Source: Alphaproteobacteria bacterium (GTDB lineage: Bacteria; Myxococcota_A; UBA796; GCA-2862545). From it: 64,000 nt of DNA. The notes beneath the pieces were generated by a model. It made no database searches and was not told the origin of the DNA. It saw only the letters and a list, made by a program, of their open reading frames with translations. Shown piece after piece: positions 1 to 10,000 of the stretch. Each line of letters starts with the position of its first letter. Position 1 is the stretch's first letter. A program made the position numbers and the translations under genes. The stretch covers positions 1 through 64,000 of the forward strand of contig JACKEQ010000007.1 of the NCBI GenBank assembly GCA_020632885.1, read 5' to 3'.

Positions 1-49
1 TCCTGCGAGGCCGTCACCACCGAATGATCGGCGGTGACGTCACCCGCGC

Positions 50-988
50 TCACATGCCGTCGAGCCAGCCGTCGAGCACCGCTGCGGGGTCCAGGGGAGC
101 CGGGCAGCTCGCGGAGAGCGCATAGGCCGTGCCCCGCGCACCCCTCGTCCGCTTGTAGAGACCGAAGACGAAGCCACCGTCGCTCTGATCGGCGTACAGA
201 CGGTTGCCGCCGTACACCGAGAACTCCGGCGTCCCGAAGCTGGTGGACCCGTCGGAGAGGGTGGCGCCGAAGGTCCGGGTCGGGCGATGGAGGACCTCGC
301 CGGTGAGGTCGCCGTTCTCGTCGCTCCCGAGGAGCCCGGCGCTGCCGTAGGCGGCGCCGATGTGCACTGCGGTGGTGTCGGGGTCGACATTGCAGCCGGC
401 GGCCGTGAGGTCGTCGAGCGCGTCACCGAAGGCGGTGACCAGCGTGCCGCTGTCCTCGAGGGTCGCGGTCGCGCCATTGAGCGTGGTGTAGGAGGCGTCC
501 GCGAGCGTGCGCATCGCATCCACGACGTCATTCAGGGACGATGGTGACGGCACGATGCTGGTGACCGAACCACAGAGCCCCAACCCCTGGTACACCGAGG
601 CCCTCTGGTCGAAGTCGCCCAGCGACAACGTCGAGGGAACGGCGGTCGACGTGTAGAAGGAGGCGCTCGAGGACTCGAGGACGAGGCCGCTGAGGTTGTC
701 GCTCGTCAGGATGTAGATGCCGTCGAACGGGCTCGTCGTGACACCCGAGGTCCCGTTGTCGTACACGATCACGTTGCGGAGCGTGAGCGACGTTCCGTTC
801 AACACCACCGGCACCGGCGTGATGACGTAGCGCGATTGGGTAGTGTCCGCCGAGATCTGGAAGGCGCTCCCGAGGTCGACACCCGTAGCCGTCCACGAGC
901 TCCCACCACAATCACCTTCGATGTCGAAGGACTGGGCGAACGCCCACTGGGGCAGGACGGTGAGGAAGAGGAGGATTCGTTTGTGCAT
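50..988 (-). CDS. secreted protein of unknown function (312 aa)
   Basis: The protein begins with a plausible Sec signal peptide (MHKRILLFL..., cleavage after AFA at about residue 18), so it is probably exported. The start at 988 is chosen because GGGAG lies five bases upstream and the signal peptide begins there; the open frame runs further upstream without protein-like sequence. The mature part is rich in Ser, Thr, Gly and Asp with only a few cysteines and no family I recognise. It contains short beta-prone stretches and a DENGD segment. The gene is divergent from the PUFA synthase operon, with 154 bases between the two starts, so the promoters could be shared or co-regulated. No function is assigned. 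Confidence 0.75.
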   Translation of the reverse strand: MHKRILLFLTVLPQWAFAQSFDIEGDCGGSSWTATGVDLGSAFQISADTTQSRYVITPVPVVLNGTSLTLRNVIVYDNGTSGVTTSPFDGIYILTSDNLSGLVLESSSASFYTSTAVPSTLSLGDFDQRASVYQGLGLCGSVTSIVPSPSSLNDVVDAMRTLADASYTTLNGATATLEDSGTLVTAFGDALDDLTAAGCNVDPDTTAVHIGAAYGSAGLLGSDENGDLTGEVLHRPTRTFGATLSDGSTSFGTPEFSVYGGNRLYADQSDGGFVFGLYKRTRGARGTAYALSASCPAPLDPAAVLDGWLDGM

Positions 989-1064
989 GTCGGCTCCCGG
1001 TCGGGACCGCACGTAATCTACCCCGCGAAGCGCGCCAGCTACGCTCGCGCCGGCCGGCCGGCCA

Positions 1065-1092
1065 GTGACCTGCCCGTGACACAGCCCGTGAC
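1065..1092. promoter_or_regulatory. three GTGAC direct repeats at 11-12 base spacing upstream of the PUFA operon
   Basis: GTGAC occurs at 1065-1069, 1076-1080 and 1088-1092, about one helical turn apart, inside the 154-base divergent intergenic region. Copies on one face of the helix suggest a protein-binding site. There is no homology evidence and the repeats could be chance in GC-rich DNA. A short CCGG-rich palindromic run lies just to the left at about 1050-1063. Confidence 0.25.
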
Positions 1093-1142
1093 GTGCCGCC
1101 ATACCCGGGACCCCAGACCCCGTACGTGTGAGAGCCGTCCGA

Positions 1143-4100
1143 ATGAGCCACCGTCCCGTCCAGGTCCCCATCGCCATCGTCGGTGCCAGCGCCATCTTCC
1201 CCGGTTCGCTCGACAAGACCGGCTTCTGGAACGACATCCTCCGCGGCAACGACCTGATCACGGACGTCCCGGCCAGCCACTGGCTCATCGAGGACTACTA
1301 CGACCCCGACCCGTCCGTGCCCGACATGACGTACGGCAAGCGGGGCGCGTTCCTCCGCGACATCGACTTCGACGCGCTCGGCTGGGGCGTGCCCCCCGCC
1401 CTCCTGCCCCAGACGGACACCGTCCAGCTCCTCGCCCTCATCGCCGCCCAGCGCGTGCTCGAGGACGCGGCCGGCGGTGACTACAGCGCCATGGACCGCG
1501 AGCGGATCAGCGTCATCCTCGGCGTCACGAGCGCCCAGGACCTCCTCGGCAAGATGGTGAGCCGCCTCCAGCACCCGATCTGGCGGAAGTCCCTGCGCGA
1601 GATGGGCATGCCCGAAGACGAGGTGAACGAGGCCTGTCGCCGCATCGCGTCCCACTACGCGACCTGGGAGGAGTCCACGTTCCCGGGCCTGCTGGGCAAC
1701 GTCGTCGCGGGCCGCATCGCCAACCGGCTCGACCTCGGCGGCACGAACTGCGTGACGGACGCCGCCTGCGCGTCGAGCTTCTCGGCCATCTCCATGGCCG
1801 TGAACGAGCTGTCGCTCGGCCAGTCGGACCTCGTGATCAGCGGCGGCGCCGACACGATGAACGACATCTTCATGTACATGTGCTTCAGCAAGACCCCCGC
1901 GCTCTCGAAGAAGGGTGACATCACGCCCTTCTCGGACGACGCGGACGGCACCCTCCTCGGCGAGGGCATCGGCATGGTGGCCCTGAAGCGCCTCGAGGAC
2001 GCCGAGCGCGACGGCGACCGCGTCTACGCCGTGCTCAAGGGCGTCGGCGGCTCGAGCGACGGGCGCGCCAAATCCGTGTACGCGCCCCGCCCCGAGGGCC
2101 AGAGCAAGGCCATCCGCCGAGCCTACGACCTGGCGGGCTACAGCTCGGACACCGTGGAGCTCGTGGAGGCCCACGGCACGGGCACGAAGGCCGGTGACGC
2201 CGCGGAGTTCGAGGGCCTGAAGATGGCCTTCGAGAGCGAGCGTGCCGACCGCCAGTGGTGCGCGCTCGGCAGCGTGAAGTCCCAGATCGGCCACACCAAG
2301 GCCGCCGCTGGCGCCGCGGGCCTCTTCAAGGCCGTCATGGCGCTGCACCACAAGGTCCTCCCGCCCACCATCAAGGTCACGCGGCCGAACCCCGCGCTCC
2401 AGCTCGAGACCACGCCCTTCTACATCAGCACCCGCTCCCGCCCGTGGATCCGGGGCTCCGCGCACCCCCGGCGCGCTGGCGTGTCGTCGTTCGGGTTCGG
2501 TGGGTCCAACTTCCACCTCGCCGTCGAGGAGTACACCGGGGCCAACCCGGCCGCCCGGCTGCGCACCCTCCCCTCCGAGCTGGTGACCTTCTCGGGCACC
2601 ACCGTCGCGGACGTGATCACGGCCGTCCAGGCAGCCCGGGACGGCCTCCAGGCCGGCAGCCTGCAGCACCTCGCCAACGTCTCCATCGGGTCCGGCGGGC
2701 CCTGCCGCCTCGCGGTGGTCGCGAGCGACGAGGACGACCTGGGTCGCAAGCTCGACCAGGCCCTGGCGCATCTCCGGAAGTCCCCGGACACGGCACTCCA
2801 GACCCCGACGGGCATCTCCTGGGCCCAGGGGGCGGACCCCGGCTCGGTGGCCTTCCTGTTCCCCGGCCAGGGCAGCCAGTACCTCGAGATGGGCGGCGCC
2901 CTCGCCATGGCCTTCGACGCCGCGCGGGCCGTCTGGGACACGGCGGCGGACGTCACCCACCCCGTCCATCCGGTGGTCTTCCCCCTCCCGCGCTTCGATC
3001 AGGCCGCCACCGACGCGGATCTGGCGGCCCTGACCCGCACGGAGTGGGCGCAGCCCGCCATCGGCGTGGCGTCCCTGGCGTCCCTCGCGCTCCTGAAGGA
3101 CCTCGGCGTGAAGCCGGCCACCGTCGGCGGCCACAGCTTCGGTGAGATCACCGCACTGCACGCGGCGGGCGCGCTCTCCCTGGCCGACGCGCTGGCGGTC
3201 GCCCGCACGCGGGGCGAGCTCATGGCGGAGGCGGCCGCGCTCCCCGGCGCCATGGCGGCCCTGCCCACGGACATCGAGACCGTGCGCGAGGTCCTCGAGG
3301 GCCTCGACGGGAAGGCCGTGGTCGCGAACCACAATGCACCCACACAGGTCGTGATCAGCGGCCCCACGGCGGACGTGGAGCGCGCCATGGCCGCGTTCGT
3401 CGAGCGCGGCATCGAGCCCAAGCGCCTGAACGTCGCCACCGCCTTCCACAGCGAGGTGGTCGCGGGTTCCTGTGGGCCCTTCCGCAAGGCCCTCGACAAG
3501 GTGGAGGTCGACGCCCCGATGCTGCCCGTGTGGGCCAACAGCGAGGCGGCCCCCTACCCCACCAGCGTGGACGCCATCCGCGAGCTCCTGGCGGGCCAGA
3601 TCGCCCGTCCCGTCCGGTTCGTCGAGCAGATCGAGGGCATGTACGCCTCGGGCGTGCGCACCTTCGTTGAGGTCGGTCCCGGCAACGTGCTCACGGCCCT
3701 GACCGCCCAGGTGCTCGACGGCCGCCCGCACACGGTCGTCTCCACCGACCGTCGCAAGAAGGACGGTGTGACGGCCCTGCAGCTCGCCCTCGCGCAGCTC
3801 TTCGCCGCCGGCGTGGACCTCGACCTCGCCGCCCTCTGGCGCGGCTACGCGGTCCCCGTCGACCCCGCCGCCGTGAAGCGCCCGAAGATGTCGGTCGCCA
3901 TCAACGGCGCCAACTACGGCACGCCCTACCCGCCCCCGAACGGCGCGGCAGGCGTGCCCGGCCCCAACGGCCCGCGCCCCGAGCCGGAGCCCCAGATCGT
4001 CTACGTGGACCGCGAGGTGCCCGTCCACGTCCCCGTCTCCACGACCTCCCAGGAGCCCGACATGAGCCACCAGAGCGGCGACTCGTGGGTGGCGGCCTTC

Positions 4101-6992
4101 GCAGAAGCCCAGCGGCAGACCGCGGAAGCCCACGCCACCTACCAGAACGCCATGGCCACCTCCCACCAGGCCTACCTGCGCACCGTGGAGTCGTCGTTCG
4201 CGACGCTCTCCGCGCTCGCCACCGGCCAGCCCGCCTCGTTCGTGCCGGCGAGCGTCCCGGCCCTGCCGGCGCCCGCCCCGGTGACGATGGCCGCCCTGAC
4301 GGCGCCCGCGTACGTGCCGGCACCCGTCGCAGCGCCCGTGGTCGCGGCCGCTCCGGCGCCCGTCGCCGCTCCGGCTCCGGTCGCGGCTCCCGCGGCGAAG
4401 CCTGCCCCCGTCGTCGCCGCACCGGCTCCCGCCGCGAAGGCCCCGGCCGCGAAGTCCGTCGACCTGCGTGGGCTGCTGATGGACGTGGTGTCCGACAAGA
4501 CCGGCTACCCGCCGGAGATGCTGACCCTCGAGATGTCGCTCGAGGGCGACCTCGGCATCGACAGCATCAAGCGCGTCGAGATCCTCTCGGCGATGCGCGA
4601 GCGCGAGCCGACGCTGCCGGAGGTGGACGCCGGTGAGATGGCGGCCCTCTCCACCCTCGGCCAGATCGTCGACTACATGGGTGCGACCGCAAATTTTGAG
4701 ATGGCCCGACCCGAGCTGAGCTCTTCGGTGTCGGGCCTCCAACCGGCCGCACGGCCGGAACCCATGGGGCGCTACGCCCTCGAGCTCACCCTCGCCCCCG
4801 CCCTCGGGCTGTCGCAGCCGGGTCTGCAGCACGCCGTGTGGGTGGTGGGCGACGGGGACGTCTCCGACGTCGCGCACGCCATCGTGGACGAGCTGCTCGT
4901 GCACGGTGTCGAAGGCCGTGCGGCCTCGGTGGACGACGTCCCGGCCGACGCGCGCGCCGTGATCTACCTCGGCGGCCTCACCGCCGACGCCAGCCCGGAC
5001 AGCGGCCGCCGCGTGGCCCGCGAGGCCTTCGCGCTGGCCCACCGGGTGGCCGGGAGCCTGAAGGACGGCGGCCTGTTCGTGACCGTGCAGGACACCGGCG
5101 GCGACTTCGGGCTCTCGGGCTCGGACCGCGCGTGGCTCGGCAGCCTGCCCGGTCTGACGAAGACCGCCCACCAGGAGTGGCCCGATGCGAGCACCAAGGC
5201 CATCGACATCCGCATCGGCGACCGCACGCCCGAGGAGCTCGCGGAGGCCCTCGTGGACGAGCTGATCGCGGGCGGACCCGAGCTGGAGGTCGCGCTGGAC
5301 GCGGTCCGCCTCACCCCGGTGAGCGTGCAGCGCCCGGCCAGCGTGGGTCCCCTGTCCCTCGATGCCGACAGCGTGGTGGTCGTGAGCGGCGGCGCGCGCG
5401 GGGTGACCGCGGCGTGTGTCGTGGACCTGGCCCGCGCCACGGGTGCGAAGTTCGTCCTGCTCGGCCGCACGGCCCTCGAGGACGAGCCCGCGGCCGTGCG
5501 CGGCATCGCCGATGACGCCGGCATGAAGCGGGCCCTCATGATGGCCGCGAAGGCCACCGGAGAGGCCGTGACCCCCGCGTCCCTCGGCAAGGCCGTGAGC
5601 CGCATCCAGGCCAACCGCGAGGTCATGGCGACGCTCGGCGACGTGCACGCTGCCGGCGGCCACGCCCGGTACGTCGCGGTCGACGTGACCGACGCGGACG
5701 GGCTCGCTGCTGCCCTCGCGGACGTCCGGTCCGACTGGGGCGCCATCTCGCTCGTCATCCACGGTGCGGGCGTGCTCGCCGACAAGGCCATCGCCGACAA
5801 GACCCAGGACCAGTTCGACTTCGTGTACGACACGAAGATCGGCGGCCTGCAGGCCCTCCTCGCGGCCACCGCCGAAGACGCTCCGGGCTTCGTGATGTTC
5901 TCGAGCGTCGCGGCGCGGTGCGGGAACCAGGGCCAGTGCGACTACGCGATGGCCAACGAGGTCCTCAACAAGCTCACGCACACGCTCGCGGCCCACGGTC
6001 GCCTCGCGAAGAGCCTGGGATGGGGCCCCTGGGAGGGCGGCATGGTCACGCCGGCCCTGAAGGCGCGCTTCGAGTCGCTCGGGGTGCCGCTCATCCCGCT
6101 GGACGTCGGTGCGCGCATGCTCGTCGACGAGATCGCAGACGCGACCTCCGACCGGGAGCTCGTGCTCGGCGGCGAGCCCAAGGCCGAGGCCCTCGCGGCC
6201 GAGCCCGAGGCCCCTTCCCTCACCCTCGCGGTGCGGGTCGACGACTCGAGCCACCCGTGGCTGGAGGACCACACGATCGGCGGCAAGCCCGTGGTGCCGG
6301 TCGTGCTGGCCCTCGAGTGGTTCGCGAAGGCCGCCCAGGCGCTCCGTCCCGACCTGACGCTCACGGCCGTCCGGGACGTGAAGGTGCTCTCGGGCATCAA
6401 GATCGACGACCTGGCCGTCGGCACCTGGCTCCTCGTCCGTGTCCGCCAGCTCGAGAACGGCTCGGGCTGCACGCTGGCCGCGGAGCTGACGAGCCCCTCG
6501 GGTCGCCGTCACTACGCAGCCACGGTCCGCATGGAGGACCACCCGGCCCGGGCGACGTCGGTGCCCCCGGAGCTCACCCTCGAGCCCTTCGAGGGCGAGA
6601 TCTACGACGGCGACACGCTGTTCCACGGCGAGAGCTTCCAGGTGATCGACGACGTCACGGGGCTCTCGGAGTCCGGCATCGAGGCCCGGCTGCACGGCAC
6701 CCTCGCGATGGACTGGGAGGGCTCGTTCGCCACGGACCCCGCGGCCCTCGACGGAGGCCTGCAGCTCGCCCTGATCTGGTCGAAGCGCGTCCTCGGCGGA
6801 CCCACGCTGCCCACGTCCGTGGGTGCCCTGAAGACCTACGCGAAGGGTCCGGCCACGGGCACCCTCAGGGTCACCGTGAAGGGTGAGGCGAAGAGCGCCG
6901 AGCGCGCCCTGTCGGACGTGGTGTTCGCCAACGAGGACGGGTCCGTGTACGCCGAGCTCACCGGCGTCGAGACGCACCTCCGGCCCAACTGA
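1143..6992 (+). CDS. pfaA: PUFA-type synthase subunit, KS-AT-ACP-KR-DH (PfaA/Pfa2-like)
   Basis: Iterative multidomain synthase subunit of 1,949 residues that extends a fatty acyl chain from malonyl units. Ketosynthase at about 5-455 has C209 in DAACASS, H344 in EAHGTGT and H384 in IGHTKA. Acyltransferase at about 560-850 has S665 in GHSFGE. An Ala/Pro-rich linker precedes a single acyl carrier domain with S1141 in LGIDSIK. A ketoreductase follows (Rossmann GGARGV near 1415, catalytic Y1601). The C-terminal PKS-type dehydratase has H1710-x3-G-x4-P and a later DGGLQ acid. ATG at 1143 is preferred to the in-frame GTG at 1128 because homologues start just before the PIAIVG strand. PUFA synthases usually carry four or more tandem ACPs; one ACP is unusual. 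Ends 19 bases before the next subunit. The product could be a PUFA or another secondary lipid. Confidence 0.93.
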   Translation: MSHRPVQVPIAIVGASAIFPGSLDKTGFWNDILRGNDLITDVPASHWLIEDYYDPDPSVPDMTYGKRGAFLRDIDFDALGWGVPPALLPQTDTVQLLALIAAQRVLEDAAGGDYSAMDRERISVILGVTSAQDLLGKMVSRLQHPIWRKSLREMGMPEDEVNEACRRIASHYATWEESTFPGLLGNVVAGRIANRLDLGGTNCVTDAACASSFSAISMAVNELSLGQSDLVISGGADTMNDIFMYMCFSKTPALSKKGDITPFSDDADGTLLGEGIGMVALKRLEDAERDGDRVYAVLKGVGGSSDGRAKSVYAPRPEGQSKAIRRAYDLAGYSSDTVELVEAHGTGTKAGDAAEFEGLKMAFESERADRQWCALGSVKSQIGHTKAAAGAAGLFKAVMALHHKVLPPTIKVTRPNPALQLETTPFYISTRSRPWIRGSAHPRRAGVSSFGFGGSNFHLAVEEYTGANPAARLRTLPSELVTFSGTTVADVITAVQAARDGLQAGSLQHLANVSIGSGGPCRLAVVASDEDDLGRKLDQALAHLRKSPDTALQTPTGISWAQGADPGSVAFLFPGQGSQYLEMGGALAMAFDAARAVWDTAADVTHPVHPVVFPLPRFDQAATDADLAALTRTEWAQPAIGVASLASLALLKDLGVKPATVGGHSFGEITALHAAGALSLADALAVARTRGELMAEAAALPGAMAALPTDIETVREVLEGLDGKAVVANHNAPTQVVISGPTADVERAMAAFVERGIEPKRLNVATAFHSEVVAGSCGPFRKALDKVEVDAPMLPVWANSEAAPYPTSVDAIRELLAGQIARPVRFVEQIEGMYASGVRTFVEVGPGNVLTALTAQVLDGRPHTVVSTDRRKKDGVTALQLALAQLFAAGVDLDLAALWRGYAVPVDPAAVKRPKMSVAINGANYGTPYPPPNGAAGVPGPNGPRPEPEPQIVYVDREVPVHVPVSTTSQEPDMSHQSGDSWVAAFAEAQRQTAEAHATYQNAMATSHQAYLRTVESSFATLSALATGQPASFVPASVPALPAPAPVTMAALTAPAYVPAPVAAPVVAAAPAPVAAPAPVAAPAAKPAPVVAAPAPAAKAPAAKSVDLRGLLMDVVSDKTGYPPEMLTLEMSLEGDLGIDSIKRVEILSAMREREPTLPEVDAGEMAALSTLGQIVDYMGATANFEMARPELSSSVSGLQPAARPEPMGRYALELTLAPALGLSQPGLQHAVWVVGDGDVSDVAHAIVDELLVHGVEGRAASVDDVPADARAVIYLGGLTADASPDSGRRVAREAFALAHRVAGSLKDGGLFVTVQDTGGDFGLSGSDRAWLGSLPGLTKTAHQEWPDASTKAIDIRIGDRTPEELAEALVDELIAGGPELEVALDAVRLTPVSVQRPASVGPLSLDADSVVVVSGGARGVTAACVVDLARATGAKFVLLGRTALEDEPAAVRGIADDAGMKRALMMAAKATGEAVTPASLGKAVSRIQANREVMATLGDVHAAGGHARYVAVDVTDADGLAAALADVRSDWGAISLVIHGAGVLADKAIADKTQDQFDFVYDTKIGGLQALLAATAEDAPGFVMFSSVAARCGNQGQCDYAMANEVLNKLTHTLAAHGRLAKSLGWGPWEGGMVTPALKARFESLGVPLIPLDVGARMLVDEIADATSDRELVLGGEPKAEALAAEPEAPSLTLAVRVDDSSHPWLEDHTIGGKPVVPVVLALEWFAKAAQALRPDLTLTAVRDVKVLSGIKIDDLAVGTWLLVRVRQLENGSGCTLAAELTSPSGRRHYAATVRMEDHPARATSVPPELTLEPFEGEIYDGDTLFHGESFQVIDDVTGLSESGIEARLHGTLAMDWEGSFATDPAALDGGLQLALIWSKRVLGGPTLPTSVGALKTYAKGPATGTLRVTVKGEAKSAERALSDVVFANEDGSVYAELTGVETHLRPN

Positions 6993-7011
6993 CACGCCCC
7001 GGAGCCCCGGA

Positions 7012-10000
7012 ATGTCGTTCTCCCCCATCGCCATCGTCGGGCAGGCGGCCGTCCTGCCCGGCGCGCCGTCCGCCTCCGCCCTCTGGGACGTCGTCTCGGA
7101 GGGCCGGGACTGCATCGGGCCCGCTCCGGAGGGCCGCTGGCGGGTGGACCCCGCGAAGGTGCTCGGCTCCGGCCCCGACCGTACCTGGTCGGACCGCGGG
7201 GGCTATGTGCGCGGCTTCGAGCCCCGGTTCGCCGAGGAGCTGGCCAGCGACCCGTTCCTGATGCCGTCGGACAGGCTCCTGGGCCTCGACCCGCTCTTCC
7301 AGCTCGTCCTCCACACGGGACGGGCGGCCCTGCGCGACGCGGGCCACAGCGGCGACGGACGGCGCGTGGGCGCCATCTTCGGGAACCTCTCCTACCCCTC
7401 CGCGGGCCTGTCGGCGTATGCGGAGGCCGTGTGGTTCGGCCGCCAGCGGCCCGACGCGATGAACCGCTTCATGTCGGGCATGCCGGCCCACCTGCTCGCG
7501 GCCAGCCTGGGTCTCGGGGGGCCGGCCTTCGCCCTGGATGCGGCCTGTGCGAGCTCGCTGTACGCCATGGGCCTCGCCTGCGACGCTCTCCACGACGGTC
7601 GCGCCGACGTGATGCTCGCGGGTGCGGTGAACCGGTGCGACGACCTGTTCATCCACACCGGCTTCTGCGCGCTGAAGGCGATGTCCACCACGGGACGGTC
7701 CCGGCCCTTCCACGCCGAAGCGGACGGGCTCGTCCCCGCCGAGGGGGCCGGATTCGTGGTCCTGAAGCGCCTGGAGGACGCCGAGCGCGCGGGCGACCGG
7801 GTCCTGGGCGTCATCCGCGGGGTGGGACTGTCGAACGACGGCCGCGGCAAGAGCTTCCTGGCACCCGCGGTCGAGGGCCAGGTGCGCGCCATGCGGGCGG
7901 CCTGGGAGCGCGCGGGCCTCGATCCCCGCACGGCCAGCCTGGTCGAGTGCCACGCCACCGGGACGTCCGTGGGTGACGCCACCGAGCTCCGCAGCATGCG
8001 TGAGGTCTTCGGGGATACGCCGATTCCCATCGGTTCCCTCAAGTCGAATCTAGGTCACCTGATCACGGCTGCGGGGGTCGCGGGCACGCTGAAGGTGCTC
8101 GCCTCGATGGCCCACGGCGTGCGTCCCCAGACGCTCCATGCCGACGTCCCGAACCCCGAGCTCGGGGCCTTCCGGCTCCTGCACGCCAACGAGCCGTGGG
8201 TGTGCGAGGGCCCGAAGCGTGCGGCCGTCAGCGCCTTCGGGTTCGGCGGCAACAACGCACACGTGGTGCTCGAAGAGCCTGGAGCCGTCCGGGCCACCCC
8301 CGTCGCCCGTCCACTGCGCATGGAGCCCGTCGCCGTCGTGGCTCTCGGGGCTCGCGTCGGCGCGGGTGAGGACGCCGCGGACTTCGCGCACGACCTCACG
8401 TCGACCGGCTCGAAGGGACCTTCGGGAGACATTGGGATCAGCCTGAAGGGTCTACGGTTTCCCCCCAGAGACATTGAACAATCGCGCGCTCAGCAGGTGC
8501 TCCTGCTCGCCGCCGCCCGCGAGGCCGTCGACCCCCTCGACCTCCCGCGCGAGCGCACGATGGTGCTCGTGGGCATGGGCTGCGACCCCGAGGTCTGTCG
8601 GTACGGCGCGCGCTGGCGGCTCGCCGACCAGCTCCAGGGACCCGCGCTGGAGCAGGCCCGCGATGCGGTCATCGACGTGCTCGAGGCGCCCGGCGTCATC
8701 GGCAACATGCCGAACATCCCCGCCAATCGTCTGAACAGCCAGTTCGACCTGGCCGGCCCGTCCTTCACGGTGAGCGCCGAGGAGCTCTCGGGAGGCGAGG
8801 CCCTCGACATCGCTCGAAGGGCGCTGGCCGTGGGCGACATCGACGCGGCCGTGGTCGGTGCCGTCGACCTCTCCCACGAGCCTGTGCACATCGCGGCCTC
8901 CGCGGCCATCGGCGCGCCCCGCCCGCCCGGGGATGCCGCCGTCGTGCTCGTCCTCGAGCGCCTCGCGGACGCCCGGCGCCTCGGTCACCCCGTGCTGGCC
9001 GTGCTCGACGCGCCCTCGGGCGCGCAGGTCTGGGGTCCCGGCGGGGTCGATCTGGTGCCCCTCTTCGGGCACGCCCACGCGGCGTCCGGACTCGTGCACC
9101 TCGCCGGTGCCGTGCTGTCCGGGCAGCCCGCGGATGTGCTCACGCGCTCCCTCACCGGACGCGAGCACCGGATCGGCGTCCAGCCCGGTAGCGACGCGCT
9201 CCCCGCCCGTCGGCCTCTCGAGGCCCCCGTGAAGACCTTCCCGGCCCATCCGGCACCGATCGTGCCGCCCACTCCCGCCCCGCGAGCAGAAGTCCCGATG
9301 CAGACGATGGAACCCGCGCCCTCCCTGCCCCCGACGTCCTTCGACGGACCCACGGCCGCCAACCCTCAGGTGATGCCTGAGGTCCGCGCGGCTGCGGTGC
9401 CCGAGGCGCCCGTGATGACGGCCCCTTCCGTCCCTCGCCTGTCCCAGATCCCGCTCCAGTCGGGCCCTGCGGGCATCCTGGTCGCGGCGCAGCAGCACCT
9501 CGGCGAGGTGCACCGTGCGTACCTCGCGCAGCAGCAGGCGCTCCACGAGCACTTCCTGGCCACCCGTGCCGCCGCGATGGCGACCCTCGCCCAGGCGCGC
9601 GGCGGAGCTGCGGTGCCCCGCCCGGTGCTGCCGGCGGCTCCGGTGATGACGAGGCCCGCTCCTGTGGCGGCCCCGGTGGCTCCTGTGAGGCCCCCCGCAC
9701 CGGTGATCGAGCCTCCTGTCGCGCCGAAGCCTGCGGTGAAGGCGGAGACTCCGTCTCCCAGGAAGCCCTCGGGGGCGCGGCAGCGGCCGGACGACGGTTC
9801 CGCGACCCTTCCAGGACCCAGGTTCTCCCGGCAGGATCTCGAGCACCTCGCCAGCTTTCGCATTTCGGACCGTTTTGGACCTCTGTTCGGGGTCCAGGAC
9901 GACTTTCCGCGCCAGGTTCGCATGCCGGAGGAGCCGTTCCTGCTCTGCGACCGGGTGACGGGGTTGGACGCCGAACCTGCGTCGATGACCACCGGGACCA

